9,503 nucleotides of DNA from CAZFQG01 sp964520785 (lineage in GTDB: Bacteria > Planctomycetota > Planctomycetia > Pirellulales > Thermoguttaceae): contig CAZFQG010000221.1 of the NCBI GenBank assembly GCA_964520785.1, forward strand, positions 1 through 9,503, read 5' to 3'. The position numbers and the translations under genes were made by a program. Below are positions 1 to 7,600 of the stretch, piece by piece. The notes under the pieces were generated by a model. The model was given only the letters and a program-made list of their open reading frames with translations. It had not been told where the DNA came from and searched no databases. How positions within the stretch are numbered: position 1 is the first letter of the stretch; each line of letters starts with the position of its first letter.

Positions 1-27
1 CAGAGATAGATAGAGCAAGAGAGTTGG

Positions 28-1815
28 ATGCAACTATTTTGGCAATTATTCCCTTCTTTTCTCTTCATCACCTTCGCGGTTCTGTTATTCGTCGCTTGGT
101 TCGCCAACAAGGCATTGCGGACGTTTTATGAAGAAAGAACCGAAAATGCCCTACGGTCCGAGGCGCGTCTGTTCGCTTCTCGAGTGGAGCCGCTCCTTCC
201 CGGTGGAGAAAATGGTGACACCGAGATTGACCGCCTGTGCAAGCTCCTCGGCGGGCAGACTTTGACGCGCTTCACCGTGGTCGGCACCGACGGGCGGGTT
301 CTCGGGGATACCGAGGAAAGCCCCGCCAACATGGCGAACCATGCCGATCGCCGCGAGGTGAGGATCGCGATCAACCAAAAAAGACCCGGCTCCGATACAC
401 GAACGAGCAGTACTCTGGGGGAGGAATACATGTACACCGCTTTTCCGGTACTATCCGATTCGGGGGTCATTACCGGGGTGGTCCGCGCGGCGCGTCCGAC
501 GACCGACCTGAGTGTCTCCCTCGCCGTCGTTCAGCAGCGGATCGCGGTTGGGGCAATCCTGGCCGCCGCCCTTACCACGGCGGTGAGTTGGTTCCTGGCC
601 CGCCAGGTGAGCCACCCTCTGGAAATCATGACTTCGGTCGCCAGCCGGTTCGCCTCGGGCAGTCTCGAACATCGTCTGCGGGTGGAGGGGGCGGCGGAGA
701 TCAACGAGCTGGCGGATTCGCTCAACGCCATGGCGGCGCAACTCGATGACCGGATCCGCCAGATCGTCCGTGAGCGGAACGAACGAGACGCCGTCCTGGC
801 GAGCATGGTCGAGGGGGTTCTTGCCGTTGACAGCGACGGCGTGATTCTCAGTTTGAACGAGGCCGGCGGCAAGATGCTTCACCTGGAAGCTCCCGCGATG
901 GTCGGCCGCAGTGCTTTCGAGGTTATCAACGATCCGGACCTGCTCGGCTTTCTCGAAAAGGTCCTGTCGCGGGAGTTCCCCAGCCGGTTTCACGAGCAGG
1001 AACTAGTCATTCATCAAGAGGAAGACCGGTACCTCAACGCGCACGGGACGAAACTTCGCGACGGCGAACTCAAGGAAATCGGTGCGCTCTTGGTGTTGCA
1101 CGACGTCACGCGGCTCCAGAAGCTCGAGAACATCCGTCGGGAATTCGTCGCTAACGTGACGCACGAGTTGCGGACTCCAATCACGTCCATTAAGGGTTAT
1201 GTTGAAACCCTGTTGGATGGAGCCCTCGACGACCGGGACGATTCCGAACGTTTCTTGAAGGTCGTTCTCCGGCAGGCCGACCACCTCAATGCGGTCGTCG
1301 GCGACATTTTGAGCCTGGCGAGGATAGAGCGGATGTCCGAAGAGGATCAGGTGCCGCTCGTCAAGGGAAACATCCGCGACGTCTTGGAAGCGGCGGTTCA
1401 GATGTGTATCACCAGGGCCGAGGATAAGCAAATCTCTGTCTCCATGGAATGCGAATCGGGGCTGGAAGCCCTTTACCACTTCCGGATGCTCAACCAAGCG
1501 GTCGTAAACCTGATCGACAACGCCGTCAACTACAGTCCCGCCGGAAGCCACGTGGCGGTCGAAGCCAAGAGGGACCCGCGCGGAATCGTCATACAGGTCG
1601 TGGACCAAGGCTGCGGTATCGAAGCCAGGCATCTCCCACGGCTCTTCGAGCGGTTCTACCGGGTCGACAAGGCGCGGAGCCGCAGCCTCGGCGGCACCGG
1701 TCTGGGTCTCGCGATCGTTAAGCATATCTCGCGGATCCACAACGGTTCGGTTTCGGTTGAGAGCGAACCAGGGGCCGGCAGCACGTTTCGCATCCACTTG
1801 CCGCTGAGTTCGTAA
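28..1815 (+). CDS. phoR: PhoR-type sensor histidine kinase (PDC sensor-HAMP-PAS-HisKA-HATPase)
   Basis: This is an inner-membrane sensor kinase that should autophosphorylate a histidine and pass the phosphate to a response regulator. Of its 595 residues, a first membrane helix spans about 6-26, and an extracytoplasmic sensor region about 31-168 has the PhoR/PDC-like pattern RFTVVGTDGRVLGD and EYMYTAFPV. A second helix is at about 172-190, HAMP at about 188-242 and a PAS domain at about 250-362. HisKA carries the H-box VTHELRTP with phosphoacceptor His379. The HATPase domain shows the N-box NLIDNAVNYS (494-503), G1 DQGCG (526-530), F-box LFERFYRVD (539-547) and G2 GGTGLGL (555-561). All catalytic boxes are intact. 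The ATG follows a purine-rich AAGAGAG stretch. The domain order matches PhoR, the phosphate-starvation kinase. The symbol is tentative because no phoB is visible: only 27 bases lie upstream. It is probably co-transcribed with rsmE. Confidence 0.93.
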   Translation: MQLFWQLFPSFLFITFAVLLFVAWFANKALRTFYEERTENALRSEARLFASRVEPLLPGGENGDTEIDRLCKLLGGQTLTRFTVVGTDGRVLGDTEESPANMANHADRREVRIAINQKRPGSDTRTSSTLGEEYMYTAFPVLSDSGVITGVVRAARPTTDLSVSLAVVQQRIAVGAILAAALTTAVSWFLARQVSHPLEIMTSVASRFASGSLEHRLRVEGAAEINELADSLNAMAAQLDDRIRQIVRERNERDAVLASMVEGVLAVDSDGVILSLNEAGGKMLHLEAPAMVGRSAFEVINDPDLLGFLEKVLSREFPSRFHEQELVIHQEEDRYLNAHGTKLRDGELKEIGALLVLHDVTRLQKLENIRREFVANVTHELRTPITSIKGYVETLLDGALDDRDDSERFLKVVLRQADHLNAVVGDILSLARIERMSEEDQVPLVKGNIRDVLEAAVQMCITRAEDKQISVSMECESGLEALYHFRMLNQAVVNLIDNAVNYSPAGSHVAVEAKRDPRGIVIQVVDQGCGIEARHLPRLFERFYRVDKARSRSLGGTGLGLAIVKHISRIHNGSVSVESEPGAGSTFRIHLPLSS

Positions 1816-1928
1816 AGATTCGTTTCCACGGATGACGTAACCTCCGTTTCCGGTCCGGCCTGGAGGTGGCTCCCTTGGCGCGGTACATTAGCGATTTCGG
1901 TGGAACGCCACGAGAATACGCTTCCGTT

Positions 1929-2645
1929 ATGACACAGCGATACTATTGCGAAGAACCAATCGTCCCGCCCAAGGTGGTACTGACCGGATCGGAGGCCAAC
2001 CACTTCATGAAGGTGATGCGGGGGAAAATCGGTGAGAAGGTCGTCGTTTTCGACGGCCGAGGCGTGGAATACGACGCCGTCGTCATTTCCACGAAACGGC
2101 ACGGCGTCGTTCTGAACGTCACCGCCGTTCACGCAGTGGACCGCGAATTGCCAACCCGTCTAATCGTCGCCGTCCCCCTTCCGAAGGGGGATCGTCAACG
2201 CTGGTTGGTCGAAAAGGCGGTGGAGCTGGGTGTAACCAGCTTCGTCCCCCTTCGAACTCGGCGGAGCATCGCCCAGCCGAGAAGTGAGACGCTTCCGAGA
2301 TTCCGCCGATGGGTCGTCGAAGCATCCAAACAATGCGGACGGAATAAGCTCATGGAGATCGAGGAACCGCGAGACTGGGAGGAATTCCTCGAAACGACAC
2401 CCAATTCCGCGAATCGACTTCTGGCGGATTCCGGTGGAGAGTGGCAGATATCGGGGTCTCTTTTCCATGCCTCGCCAATATACCTCGCCGTTGGACCGGA
2501 GGGAGGTTTCACGGCCGAGGAAATCGCGTCGGCTCGTGAACGAGGCTGGCGACCAATATCGCTGGGCCCGCGGATTCTCCGCGTGGAGACCGCGGTACTC
2601 GCGCTGGCGGCAATAATCTCCCGAGCGGTTGTGGAGACTCAATAG
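1929..2645 (+). CDS. rsmE: 16S rRNA (uracil(1498)-N3)-methyltransferase RsmE
   Basis: This SPOUT-fold enzyme uses S-adenosylmethionine to methylate N3 of U1498 in 16S rRNA, acting on the assembled small subunit. From the ATG it has 238 residues, the usual RsmE length. An N-terminal PUA-like domain (about 1-70) has the family pattern H25-F-x-K-V-x-R. The knotted methyltransferase domain follows, with LPKGDRQRWLVEKAVELG (84-101), EASKQCGR (131-138), the SAM-loop GPEGGF (189-194) and SLGPRILRVETA (211-222), all expected of active members. The start is uncertain. ATG 1929 gives the canonical beginning (MTQRYY) but has only a weak ribosome site. An in-frame TTG at 1875 has GGAGG 8 bases upstream and would add 18 residues not typical of the family. 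The frame is open back to a GTG at 1866. It lies 113 bases after the kinase gene (59 if TTG is used), with no obvious promoter between. Confidence 0.95.
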   Translation: MTQRYYCEEPIVPPKVVLTGSEANHFMKVMRGKIGEKVVVFDGRGVEYDAVVISTKRHGVVLNVTAVHAVDRELPTRLIVAVPLPKGDRQRWLVEKAVELGVTSFVPLRTRRSIAQPRSETLPRFRRWVVEASKQCGRNKLMEIEEPRDWEEFLETTPNSANRLLADSGGEWQISGSLFHASPIYLAVGPEGGFTAEEIASARERGWRPISLGPRILRVETAVLALAAIISRAVVETQ

Positions 2646-2683
2646 AGCTTGTAGTCCGAAGCGCGACGATCCACTCCGGACCG

Positions 2684-2706
2684 CCGCGAATCACAACGAT
2701 TCGCGG
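2684..2706. terminator. Perfect hairpin between convergent genes
   Basis: Arms CCGCGAATC (2684-2692) and GATTCGCGG (2698-2706) are perfect 9-bp inverted repeats with a 5-base loop. The hairpin sits in the 79-base gap between the 3' ends of rsmE and the minus-strand secreted-protein gene, where a bidirectional terminator is expected. There is no T-tract on either side, so it is not a classic intrinsic terminator. It may act as a 3'-end stabiliser or with Rho. Confidence 0.5.
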
Positions 2707-2724
2707 GTGCCGACGAGATCGGAT

Positions 2725-3525
2725 TCAGTATGGACGAAGCCCTTTCGGATTCGTGTCTCCCGGGTTCGGGAGATCATACTTCAGCGTCACTGGCGTCCCA
2801 CTCACTGCGATTCCACCTAGCTTCGGTTCCCAAAGCCAGGTCCATCGACGCAGTTCGTGTACCTGCATGAGAATGCGGTCGAGGACGCGGGTACGTTTTT
2901 CCTTACTCCAACCGCCATAATTCCACGTGTATTGCCAGATTTCGTGCCGGATCGTGCCGGCGCCCGGGGTGTAACTCGTCGGCAGGTCGCGGAGAAGCAT
3001 CACCAATACCCGGACCGCCTTCTCATCGCCCCCCATGTATAAGGGAACGACCTTGTTCTCATAGTGGCGCGAGTGCTGGATGTGCTCCAGTATATAGTCC
3101 CGGGTTTCCTCATTCGTGTCGGCATCCGATTCGAAAATGGGATCGAATTCCAGTACCGGGGTATAGTAAAAACCCTCGATGCGGACCTTGTCTCTGGTTA
3201 AAATCAGAAAGTCGTATTTCCCTTGCGGAAGATCATCGAATACCCACTTACCATTCCCCGTGGGTTTCGCGACGAAGTCGACGTGAGGCTCGTCGATCTT
3301 GGCCTTCGTATCGACGGGGCGCCGTTCGTTTCCATCCTCGTCCCACCGGTCCAGGGCCCCCACCAGAACAACGTTCTCAGCCCGACCCAATTCGAGCGTT
3401 ACCTTAGCCGCCTCCGCCGATACGGTGGATGAAAGTACCGTTAAAGTCACGAGAAACGGCCGCAAAGGCGCTCCGCGCAGCAATCCCCGGCCGCGTCGCG
3501 CTTGGAATGGTCTGGATTCGGTCAT
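2725..3525 (-). CDS. Secreted protein of unknown function
   Basis: The product has 266 residues and I cannot assign it to a named family. A basic, hydrophobic N-terminus (about 1-38, core FLVTLTVLSSTVSA) looks like a Sec signal peptide with cleavage near SAEA/AKV, so the mature protein should be exported. Residues about 41-125 look like a small beta-sandwich: KVTLELG, then GKWVFDDLPQGKYDFLILTRD, as in carboxypeptidase-regulatory or Cna-B-like folds. Residues 140-235 look helical and rich in Trp, Tyr and His (HEIWQYTWNYGGW, ELRRWTWLWEP), followed by a short beta-rich tail. ATG 3525 is chosen because AAGGGA lies 9 bases upstream and it starts just before the signal peptide; the frame is open to a TTG at 3561. 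It follows the 116-aa lipoprotein gene by 36 bases and is probably co-transcribed with it. The protein is probably structural or binding rather than enzymatic, but that is a guess. Confidence 0.8.
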   Translation of the reverse strand: MTESRPFQARRGRGLLRGAPLRPFLVTLTVLSSTVSAEAAKVTLELGRAENVVLVGALDRWDEDGNERRPVDTKAKIDEPHVDFVAKPTGNGKWVFDDLPQGKYDFLILTRDKVRIEGFYYTPVLEFDPIFESDADTNEETRDYILEHIQHSRHYENKVVPLYMGGDEKAVRVLVMLLRDLPTSYTPGAGTIRHEIWQYTWNYGGWSKEKRTRVLDRILMQVHELRRWTWLWEPKLGGIAVSGTPVTLKYDLPNPGDTNPKGLRPY

Positions 3526-3561
3526 GGAACGCGGTCCCTTGAGGCACAGGGGGCGACACAA

Positions 3562-3912
3562 TCACCGGCCCTCGACCACCGAAAGTGGGGTAGGTTGTAC
3601 CAGCACCTCCGGGGCGGTCGGGAGGTCTTCGAACATGATATCCAACGGAAGCCCGAAAAGCTCATCCTCTGGTGGGGACTGTTTAGTTCCATTGGAGGTA
3701 CTCTTACCGGCGGTTCCTTTTGCGGCAGCTTCCCCCTCGGTTCCCTCGCTCGCCACGAACTTGGGCGCCGCGGCTCTTCCTCGCTCCTCCGAGCAGCCAC
3801 ACCCGGTAAGCGGCGGCAAAACCACCCCGCACAGGATCACAATCAAAACAGTCCTCCCCACTAGCCCCGCTGCGAGGGAGAATATGCGTCGATTGACAGG
3901 GGTTTCGATCAT
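3562..3912 (-). CDS. Putative small lipoprotein, 116 aa
   Basis: No recognised family. The N-terminus is a lipoprotein signal: basic residues (NRR, 7-9), a hydrophobic stretch (about 21-35) and the lipobox LTG-Cys38, so the mature protein should be lipid-anchored. Residues 41-82 are low-complexity Ala/Gly/Ser/Thr/Glu and probably disordered. The last 30 residues (ELFGLPLDIMFEDLPTAPEV) are the only part that looks ordered and may bind a partner. ATG 3912 is chosen because it begins directly at the signal peptide; the frame stays open to 4251, but that extension is antisense-like and overlaps the neighbouring lipoprotein gene in another frame. There is no clear Shine-Dalgarno site. A sigma70-like promoter lies about 55 bases upstream. 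The secreted-protein gene follows 36 bases downstream. Confidence 0.7.
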   Translation of the reverse strand: MIETPVNRRIFSLAAGLVGRTVLIVILCGVVLPPLTGCGCSEERGRAAAPKFVASEGTEGEAAAKGTAGKSTSNGTKQSPPEDELFGLPLDIMFEDLPTAPEVLVQPTPLSVVEGR

Positions 3913-3967
3913 TGGCGACAAGGTTAGAACATCCCGGCCCAAGAAGCAATAGGTCTTTCCTAAAGAA

Positions 3968-3996
3968 ATAATACACCGGGCGAAGGTGTCCGGCAA
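3968..3996 (-). promoter_or_regulatory. Sigma70-like promoter for the lipoprotein/secreted-protein pair
   Basis: Reading the minus strand, TTGCCG (3996-3991) and TATTAT (3973-3968) are separated by exactly 17 bases. The -10 box matches consensus at 5 of 6 positions and the -35 box at 4 of 6. It would give a leader of about 50 bases before ATG 3912. It lies just past the hairpin after the upstream lipoprotein gene, as expected at a transcription-unit boundary. Prediction only. Confidence 0.45.
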
Positions 3997-4004
3997 AGTT
4001 CCCA

Positions 4005-4035
4005 TGTTCCGGTGCAATACTATCGCACCGGAACA
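4005..4035 (-). terminator. Strong hairpin overlapping the stop codon of the 70-aa lipoprotein gene
   Basis: Arms TGTTCCGGTGC (4005-4015) and GCACCGGAACA (4025-4035) form a perfect 11-bp inverted repeat with a 9-base loop. The TAG stop of the 70-aa lipoprotein gene (4022-4020) lies in the loop, so the hairpin includes the last codons. There is no T-run behind it, so it is a candidate terminator or mRNA 3'-end element rather than a textbook intrinsic terminator. Confidence 0.45.
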
Positions 4036-4232
4036 CGACCGGGCGGGCGCCGCGGGTTGTCGATCGGAATCGTCGAGGGCTGGCCCGGATCGCTGGATTG
4101 AATCCCAGTCGGCAGTGGGGGGATTTCTTCCGGTTTCTTCTCGGCTTGGGATTTCCCGCATCCGCAAATCGTCGTCCAGGTTAAGACCGTGGCCGCCGTC
4201 GCGGCCAACGCATTTCGGGAGAATCGGTTCAT
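4020..4232 (-). CDS. Putative small lipoprotein, 70 aa
   Basis: This is a short protein of no known family. It has a basic N-terminus (MNRFSRN), a hydrophobic segment (about 8-22) and the lipobox-like ICG-Cys25; Cys23 is an alternative anchor. The mature part is about 45 residues, charged and proline-rich (KKPEEIPPLP, then NPRRPPGRVPVR), and probably unstructured. Such proteins are common at envelope loci and may act as tethers or small assembly factors, but no function can be read from the sequence. ATG 4232 is preferred over the in-frame TTG at 4256 because it starts the signal peptide. The ribosome site is weak. It follows the 111-aa gene by 46 bases and is likely in the same operon. A hairpin covers its stop codon. 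Confidence 0.6.
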   Translation of the reverse strand: MNRFSRNALAATAATVLTWTTICGCGKSQAEKKPEEIPPLPTGIQSSDPGQPSTIPIDNPRRPPGRVPVR

Positions 4233-4278
4233 GGCTCGGTCTCGTTCGCATTCCAATTGGTAGGGTCTGCCGGGGCCG

Positions 4279-4614
4279 TCACCCGGTCAAATCGAGCAGA
4301 TTTCCCCGCTGGCCGGTGGTGTCCTTGGCGCGAGGTGCTTCCTGGGCCTCGGAGTCGCCCCCCTCATCCGGGTGTTGTTTGCCGTGGGAAATCTCCCAAA
4401 CGCGGCGGCCGTCGGCGTCCCGATCGTGCGTTTCATGGTCGTTTCCATCCGTTTCGCCGATCCCGGCGGCCCGTTCGGCCTTGAGTTCGGCGTCTTGTTG
4501 GCGCTGCTGAACGCCGGTAGACTGCTCGGTACGTTCCTTATCCGCCCCCTGGGTTTGTGCCAAAGGCGAACCGGCGGCGCCGGCCGCGATGGGATTAGTG
4601 GGGCCGATACTCAT
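4279..4614 (-). CDS. Small acidic disordered protein, planctomycete-type, unknown function
   Basis: The product has 111 residues, no signal peptide and no membrane segment. It is rich in Gln, Glu, Asp and Gly and probably largely disordered. It has short blocks that look conserved rather than random: SPLAQTQG (16-23), LKAERAAGIGETDG (44-57), DRDADGRRVWE (64-74) and the C-terminal LDLTG. I recall similar short proteins with an AAGIG...DRDADGRR-WE core and a final LDL-G in planctomycetes, but could not check this. ATG 4614 is well supported: GGAGG lies 8 bases upstream, the clearest ATG-associated ribosome site in this gene block. It begins 74 bases after the AsmA-like gene and ends 46 bases before the small lipoprotein gene, so it is probably in the same operon. 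It is likely cytoplasmic. A 22-codon upstream ORF overlaps its start. Confidence 0.75.
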   Translation of the reverse strand: MSIGPTNPIAAGAAGSPLAQTQGADKERTEQSTGVQQRQQDAELKAERAAGIGETDGNDHETHDRDADGRRVWEISHGKQHPDEGGDSEAQEAPRAKDTTGQRGNLLDLTG

Positions 4615-4688
4615 GACGGTGTCCTCCGCGGAATGAAGGTCGCTTGGGCGAAATACCGCTCATCTGGAAACGCTCCTATAAGTATTGC

Positions 4689-7600
4689 CTATCGCCGGCG
4701 TTCTGTCGAGAAGAGGGGAGACAAAGCCGATTGGCGTCCCTCGCCGGGGCGTCTTCCGTTGAGGATCGGATCTTGCAGATCAAATCCGAGTTCCCTGAGG
4801 GCCTGATTCACGCCGGGGAAGGCTTCCTTGGTTGTCCGCGGTTCCTGGAGCGTGCCGTCGACATGAACGAGCATCACCTGCTGGCTCGCGCCCTTGAGCA
4901 GGGGCTGAACGAGAGGAACGTACAACTCGTCTCTGCCGACGACCGGATAGAACGTCAGGCGAACATTCCGCTGAAAATCCATCTCCCCTTTTCCAAGGAG
5001 ACTCACGGCGTCCCCCTTGAAATCGATGGGATCGAAGTAGACATGGTTTCCTTCGATTCGGAACCGGATGTCGCTCTGGCTGAAGGCCGTCTTGTCCGGC
5101 ACGCGAATACTGAGGATTTTCAGAAGCGAAATCATCACCGGAAGCTCATAGATGTCCGCCTCCCGGAGTTGGATTTGCCCTCGGCCGCTAACGGAGTTCA
5201 TCGTGCAACCGGCACCCCTCAGGTCTATATTACCCCAGATCTTTCCGCTTAACTCCTGCCGACCGGCGATCATCTCGGTCGCGCATTGATGCAAATCCGC
5301 CTCGGACAACGTCGCCCGCAGACCAAAACGCGGTTCCGCGCCCAGGCGTACCCAGGCGTCGGCGAAAACGCGTCCACCGAAGAGCATCCCGGAAAGCGAC
5401 CGCGGCGTCCGGGCACTTTCGGCGCCGCTGCGCCGGTCCACCCACTTTCCCAGAAGCAACTGCGTCGCGTCCATCCAAATCGGACCGCGAACGTCCGTCA
5501 CCTGAACATCGCGATACATGAACGAATCGATCGCCAGTTCTCCGCGCGACGAGAGTGTCTCCCCATCCGACGATCCCCAAACATGAACCTGACCGTTAAT
5601 GTTGTTCGCCCCGACCGCGCAGGTCATCGTCCCCTGATGAATCCCGAGATTAAAATCCCAATTCGTCCGCAACGGCGCCTCGGGCCGACTTTCGCGAGCC
5701 AGGCGGAGCTTACCGCGGAGGTTCATCCCTCCTTGGAGACCCAGGGTGGAATGGACCTGCCGCAACGACCCCGGAAGGGCCGAAATAAGCTCTCGGTCGA
5801 ACTGGAACTGATCGACGAACATATCTCGCAGCTCCAAATCCCATGAGCCGTCCGGAGCGAACAGGCACTGCCCGCCTCCGGTAATCCGGGTCCGTTCGTG
5901 CCTCGCCTGGAATCGGTCGAACGTGACCAGTCCGTCACGATAGACGATCGCCCCTTGAAGCTTTTCCAGACGGTACGGAAACGCCAAAGGCTCGATGGAA
6001 ACCGTATCCCGATGAGGCGAAGCGACCAGCACGATTTCCGGGGAGGATTCGTCGGAAACGAATCTCAGGTGAAGGCTGTGAATGTCCATGCCGCCGCGCG
6101 GCCGGATGTACCCCCAAAGCCGTTGCATGTTCGGCGGAAGAGCCGCGCGGAGTTCCTCCTCCAATGTGAGGTTCCGAGCGGTGAAATAGAGATTCAGCTC
6201 GCTCCCTTCCGGAGTCGGCACGAGATGTCCCTCGCACGAGATCAGGCCGGTATCGTTCTGGCCGTCAAAGCCCCGGAACGTCCACCGTCCGTCGGGGTGC
6301 TTCTCGGCGTTTCCGCGAATGCCGGAAATCGGATAGGCGAACCGCTCGAATTGGATCATCCCTCGACGCAGCGCCACTACGAAATGGGTGTTCGGCTCCG
6401 TATCCGGAGAGTCTCGCCAGAACTTGAACGAGCAATCGAACGTCCCCTGCGGATGCATCGACCGAATGACTCGCTGCGGTCTCTCGGGTAGCGCGGCGAG
6501 AACCTTCTCGTCGATGATCAAGCCGTTCCCATGGATTTCAAGCCGGCCGCACGCGACGCCCCTTTCCAATCGGGTTTCACCGGTAATCCGGACCGGTTCC
6601 GTGCCGGCCATGGCGGTGATACCGATTCCGAAAGTCCCGTTATTGAACGTCACCGTTCCGCGGCCGTGGTCGACTCGGTACGGCGTTTTGTAATAGGTAA
6701 AGGAGGTATCGAGCAAGCGAATCGTCGCCTCGAGATGCTGAAAACGATTCGCGGCGATCAGTCCCTCGAAATCGCAGTGAATGGACCCGCGAGGCAAGAA
6801 CTTCAGCCATTCGTTTTTCATCGCGTCGGGCAGGCAGTCGTAAAGCTCCGAATCGAGCTCCAGATGGCGGACTTCTCCACTGATCGAAAGTGAGGACCTA
6901 TCATTGAATCCGGTTCCCCTGCAATTCAGACTCAACGTCGTCTGCCCGGTTCGAGCCGTCAGGTGCGTGACCGAAAAGCCGGCGTTCGAGAGAACGAACG
7001 TCGCCTCCAAATCGTTGAGGGCCCTGGGCAATCGCGGATGGTGCAATCGGCCCTCGGTAATCCGGCCGGCAGCCTGGAAAAGGCACAATCGAAGCTCCCG
7101 CGGATCGTTCCGGACTCGGAAATCGAGGGAGCAACGCCCGTGGAAGACCGCGGAGGCCACCAGAGCATCGGAGGTTCCATCGCTTGCGAGCCGGAACGGC
7201 AGACTCGATACGAACTCCGGAGAAATCCGCAGGTCTTCAACGATTCCTCCGACGTCCCAATCGTTCATTGAAGGGTCGAGCGTTCCGACGAAGTGAATCC
7301 GCCGGCAGTGATCGGCGGACGCGGAACCCGTGATTTCGACGACTTCCGAAGAGTGAGCGGGTTGAACCGTCGAACAAGTCGATTCCGGTGGGCCGACCAA
7401 CGACGCAAAGCCCCGTTGGTCGGATTCCCGGTTCGAGGTACTTCCCGAATCGGGCTGTAAAGCCTTCAAGTTAAGGTTACGCAACGCCATTGCGCGAATC
7501 TGACCGTCCACGGCATGAAGCATTTCAACGACGCCGTTTTCGACCACGAATTCAGGCTGGCAGTCTCCAAATCTTGGAAGTGGCAAGAGCCGCGCCGCGC

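Noticed and set aside
1003..1797. 264-codon minus-strand frame inside the histidine kinase gene
   Set aside because: It overlaps the HisKA and HATPase domains, which are unmistakable on the plus strand. The antisense translation shows no recognisable motifs.
3973..3989. Small hairpin (ACACC/GGTGT) followed on the minus strand by ATTATTTCTTT, resembling an intrinsic terminator
   Set aside because: The stem is only 5 bp with a 7-base loop, and the same bases form a better-scoring promoter (TTGCCG-17-TATTAT). I kept the promoter reading, but the terminator reading is not excluded.
3913..4251. N-terminal extension of the 116-aa lipoprotein up to 4251
   Set aside because: The extension has no signal-like or domain character, would bury the lipoprotein signal internally, and overlaps the 70-aa lipoprotein gene on the same strand in another frame.
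4644..6893. Long plus-strand open frames opposite the AsmA-like gene (for example 5286-5846, 5898-6491, 6531-6893)
   Set aside because: Their translations are rich in Arg, Pro and His with no domain pattern, and they lie antisense to a gene with clear family features. They reflect GC-rich codon use on the real strand.
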